In this document: positions 33,022 to 34,644 of the stretch, in pieces | How positions within the stretch are numbered: position 1 is the stretch's first letter | Layout of the letters: each line of letters opens with the position of its first letter | Assembly (NCBI GenBank): GCA_964623885.1 | Contig: CAZUVM010000097.1 | Location: 1-34,644, forward strand | Length of the DNA stretch: 34,644 nucleotides | Reading direction: 5' to 3' | DNA from: CAZUVM01 sp964623885 | GTDB lineage: Bacteria; Verrucomicrobiota; Verrucomicrobiia; Limisphaerales; UBA8199 | Notes under the pieces: generated by a model | The model's database searches: none | What the model was told of the DNA's origin: nothing | The model's input: only the letters and a program-made list of their open reading frames with translations | Program-made: the position numbers and the translations under genes

Positions 33022-33525
33022 TTATGACGCGCCGGACAGCACAGTACTTACGCCGGAGCCCGGAGAAACCGGGCTGTCGCCCCTTTCGTTCCACTGCCAA
33101 TAGCCGCCGAGCGCCTGGCTGAACTCGGTGAACCTCTCAAAATCAACCGGCTTAACGAGAAAAGAGTTCGCGCCCAGTTCGTAGGCAATCTTGACGTCGC
33201 GCATGTTGTCGGAGGCCGTCAGCACGATAATGCGCATGGCAGCCAGTTCGGGCCGCGTCCGGATCCATTTAAGCACGTGGAACCCGTCCATACCTGGAAG
33301 CCCAACGTCCAGAAATATCACACTCGGGCTCGTCGGTTCCGGATCCTTTGAGTATTTGCCGCCGTGGCCAAGATAATCGATTGCCGCTTCACCCGAATGC
33401 ACAACATATATCGGATTCGTGAGGTGTGACCGGATGAAGCACCGGCGCAGAAGCATCTCGTCGTTTACGTTGTCTTCAACCAACAGGAAATATCTCTGCG
33501 CACTGATACAGGAGGTTACCTGCAA
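33022..33525 (-). CDS. Stand-alone receiver protein (Rcp1-type)
   Basis: The 167-residue receiver has Glu17-Asp18, phospho-acceptor Asp73 (FLDVGLPGMDG), Thr103 (VLTASDNMRDVK) and Lys125 (FLVKPVDF). It is very close to the receiver at 28431-28916 in the C-terminal half (SDNMRDVK.AYELGANSFL.KP.DF.RF.EFSQALGGYW), so the two are recent paralogues on opposite strands at opposite ends of the island. No ATG is near the first strand. TTG 33525 is used because GAGGG lies four bases upstream, but the exact start is uncertain. Confidence 0.92.
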   Translation of the reverse strand: MQVTSCISAQRYFLLVEDNVNDEMLLRRCFIRSHLTNPIYVVHSGEAAIDYLGHGGKYSKDPEPTSPSVIFLDVGLPGMDGFHVLKWIRTRPELAAMRIIVLTASDNMRDVKIAYELGANSFLVKPVDFERFTEFSQALGGYWQWNERGDSPVSPGSGVSTVLSGAS

Positions 33526-33713
33526 TACGCCCTCGGGGATATAGGGTTAACACCTGCTGTGTTCGTTCCGCCCCACGCACGCTCGTCATGACCCTCTGCT
33601 TTTTCATCACGCTCACCCCGAAGCGCCCGGTCATCCCGCAACAGCTCGGATACCCGCGGAGCGCTCAGCGCATGCGGGCTTGCCGGGCTATTGAGGTCTT
33701 AGGACGAATGGTG

Positions 33714-33730
33714 CAACCCTTTCAGGGTTG
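33714..33730. repeat. 17-base hairpin unit, left of element 1
   Basis: CAACCCT TTC AGGGTTG has a 7 bp perfect stem and a 3-base loop. An inverted copy of the same unit (ACCCT GAA AGGGT) is at 33944-33956, so the pair flanks the larger palindromic element. Confidence 0.7.
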
Positions 33731-33752
33731 GGTCCTTTTTGTGGGGGATGCA

Positions 33753-33921
33753 CCCAGGGTAGCTCGTTCCTCGCAACCCTTGGGCTGAGTGATTCAATCC
33801 CTTTGGGATTGGGCGCAACCCTGCGCTTAGTGATGCAATCTCTTCGGGATTGTCGGCGCTGGGCCATCCTGAAAGGATGACAGCGCTCAGCCCAGGGTTG
33901 CGACGAAGGAGCTACCCTGGG
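33753..33921. repeat. Nested palindromic (REP-like) element, copy 1
   Basis: The 169-base element starts CCCAGGGTAGCTC and ends GAGCTACCCTGGG. The terminal arms are inverted for about 36 bases, with differences only in a short central GTTCC/CTTCG segment and one extra base. Inside are hairpins CAATCCC TTT GGGATTG (33795-33811), a diverged second unit (33836-33852) and CATCCT GAA AGGATG (33865-33879), all with 3-base loops. It lies 50 bases beyond the transposase stop. Confidence 0.85.
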
Positions 33922-33943
33922 TTGGACGTGGGTGGTGGCGTTT

Positions 33944-33956
33944 ACCCTGAAAGGGT
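33944..33956. repeat. Hairpin unit, right of element 1
   Basis: ACCCT GAA AGGGT is the reverse complement of the core of the unit at 33714-33730. It is 15 bases before the transposase stop codon. Confidence 0.55.
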
Positions 33957-33971
33957 TTCAGCACCGGCGCT

Positions 33972-34427
33972 TCAATCCCACACGTAGCGTTCATCGAAAG
34001 GAACCTGGTATCTCTTGAGAAACAGACGGAACTCATCCTGAAAGTTCAGCTTCTGGTGATGCGCTTCCTGGCTGGCGATATAATCACGCACCTCTTCTAT
34101 CTGCGAAAAACCAATCGAAAATACGCCGTAGCCGTTCTGCCAGGCGAAGTCACGCAGGCTCGGAGATTGCTCCTTTATCCAGAGGGAGGAACTGCGCTTT
34201 AGCTCTTTGACCATCTCGGCAGCTTGAATGGTGCGGGATAAAGCCGCCAGCAGATGCACATGATCTTCGACGCCACCGACGATAACGGGCTGGCAATCCA
34301 GGTGCTTGAGAATACCGCCCACGTAATGATGGAGTTGGTCGCGCAACGTGACGTCACGGAGAAACGGGCGGCGTTCTTTAGTGGAGAAGACCGTATGGAC
34401 GAGAATCTTGGCCAACGATTGTGGCAT
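33972..34427 (-). CDS. IS200/REP-type Y1 transposase
   Basis: The 151-residue protein is a Y1 (HUH) transposase of the Pfam Y1_Tnp family. It has the metal-binding HVH in GVEDHVHLLAAL (56-58), the probable catalytic Tyr116 in EEVRDYIASQEAHH, the FAWQNGYGVFSIGFSQ segment and the usual end FDERYVWD. These enzymes cut and join single-stranded DNA through a 5'-phosphotyrosine, recognising hairpins at element ends. It appears intact and full length. No TnpB gene accompanies it. Two copies of a nested palindrome flank it, the arrangement expected of a REP-associated transposase. ATG 34427 is used. Confidence 0.9.
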   Translation of the reverse strand: MPQSLAKILVHTVFSTKERRPFLRDVTLRDQLHHYVGGILKHLDCQPVIVGGVEDHVHLLAALSRTIQAAEMVKELKRSSSLWIKEQSPSLRDFAWQNGYGVFSIGFSQIEEVRDYIASQEAHHQKLNFQDEFRLFLKRYQVPFDERYVWD

Positions 34428-34461
34428 GACGGGAAATTAGGAGCGCGGCACCGTGGGTGCA

Positions 34462-34501
34462 ACGCAGTTTTTGCGTGGAGGCTGCAACCCCGTTGCGGTT
34501 G
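34462..34501. repeat. Two small hairpins upstream of the transposase
   Basis: ACGCA GTTTT TGCGT (34462-34476) and GCAAC CCC GTTGC (34484-34496), the latter overlapping CAACC...GGTTG (34485-34501), lie between the transposase start and element copy 2. They resemble the 17-base units elsewhere in the module. Confidence 0.5.
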
Positions 34502-34524
34502 ACCGATCTACAGGGGGACGGTTC

Positions 34525-34644
34525 CCCAGGGTAGCTCGTTCCTCGCAACCCTGGGCTGAGTGATTCAATCCCTTTGGGATTGTCGCCATCCTGAAAGGAT
34601 GACAGCGCTCAGCCCAGGGTTGCGACGAAGGGAGCTACCCTGGG
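34525..34644. repeat. Nested palindromic (REP-like) element, copy 2
   Basis: The 120-base element has the same terminal arms as copy 1 (CCCAGGGTAGCTC ... GAGCTACCCTGGG) and the same internal hairpins, CAATCCC TTT GGGATTG (34566-34582) and CATCCT GAA AGGATG (34587-34601). It lacks the 49 bases that copy 1 has in its middle. It is in the same orientation as copy 1. The window ends at the last base of its right arm, so it may continue into a larger array. Confidence 0.85.

Noticed and set aside
32981..33031. tRNA-like stretch with TAGTGGTTAGCA (D-arm like) and GGGTTCGCATT (T-arm like)
   Set aside because: Only about 14 bases separate the two arms, so there is no room for an anticodon arm, and no acceptor stem pairs. 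It may be a tRNA fragment or chance.
33714..34644. CRISPR array in the repeat-rich end
   Set aside because: The repeats are nested palindromes of unequal spacing with no uniform unique spacers and no cas genes; they fit REP-like elements.

Overview
This 34.6 kb window is GC-rich chromosomal DNA from a Gram-negative bacterium, most likely a member of Verrucomicrobiota (the Pedosphaera/Limisphaerales side is my best guess). The evidence is: an outer-membrane export pair (TamB and an Omp85 barrel); secreted proteins ending in the 'TTNLLQWTALKTN ... FYRA' type tail common in that phylum; many stand-alone receiver proteins; and GC-rich palindromic intergenic repeats around a Y1 transposase. The phylum assignment is inference; no rRNA gene is present.

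Layout. 1-1085: 3' part of a membrane transglutaminase. 1125-2213 (-): YgfZ-type folate-binding protein. 2374-5211 (-): pilM-pilN-pilO-pilP-like operon, the inner-membrane alignment complex of a type IV pilus or type II secretion machine, with no secretin or ATPase alongside. 5480-8197: LysR regulator (-), HNH endonuclease (+) and HAD-IIA phosphatase (-). 8541-13258 (+): Tat-exported FAD oxidoreductase, cutA, L-lactate permease and a membrane-anchored unknown. 13294-15332 (-): ruvC-ruvA and a DUF374 acyltransferase. 15428-16249 (+): exported thioredoxin-rhodanese fusion. 16311-22007 (-): cell-envelope genes (two secreted proteins, a DUF6600-type lipoprotein, a zinc-ribbon membrane protein and an unknown membrane protein). 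22114-28076 (+): tamB and a tamA-like Omp85 gene, overlapping by four bases.

28431-33525 is a signalling island. Seven receiver-domain genes lie within 5.1 kb, three on + and four on -, with no histidine kinase and no DNA-binding output domain. All seven keep the acidic pocket, phospho-acceptor Asp, Ser/Thr and Lys. Six are receiver-only; one is receiver plus PAS and ends where a kinase or other output would be expected. The gaps hold tandem repeats, duplicated G-rich hairpins and a 103 bp inverted-repeat structure.

33714-34644 is a repeat and transposase module. A Y1 (HUH) transposase gene is flanked by two copies of a nested palindromic element (169 and 120 bp) with about 36 bp inverted termini and internal 17-base hairpins; the second copy ends at the window edge. 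The receiver island and this module are the parts most worth follow-up. The remainder is mainly housekeeping and envelope functions. No tRNA, rRNA, CRISPR array or prophage was found.
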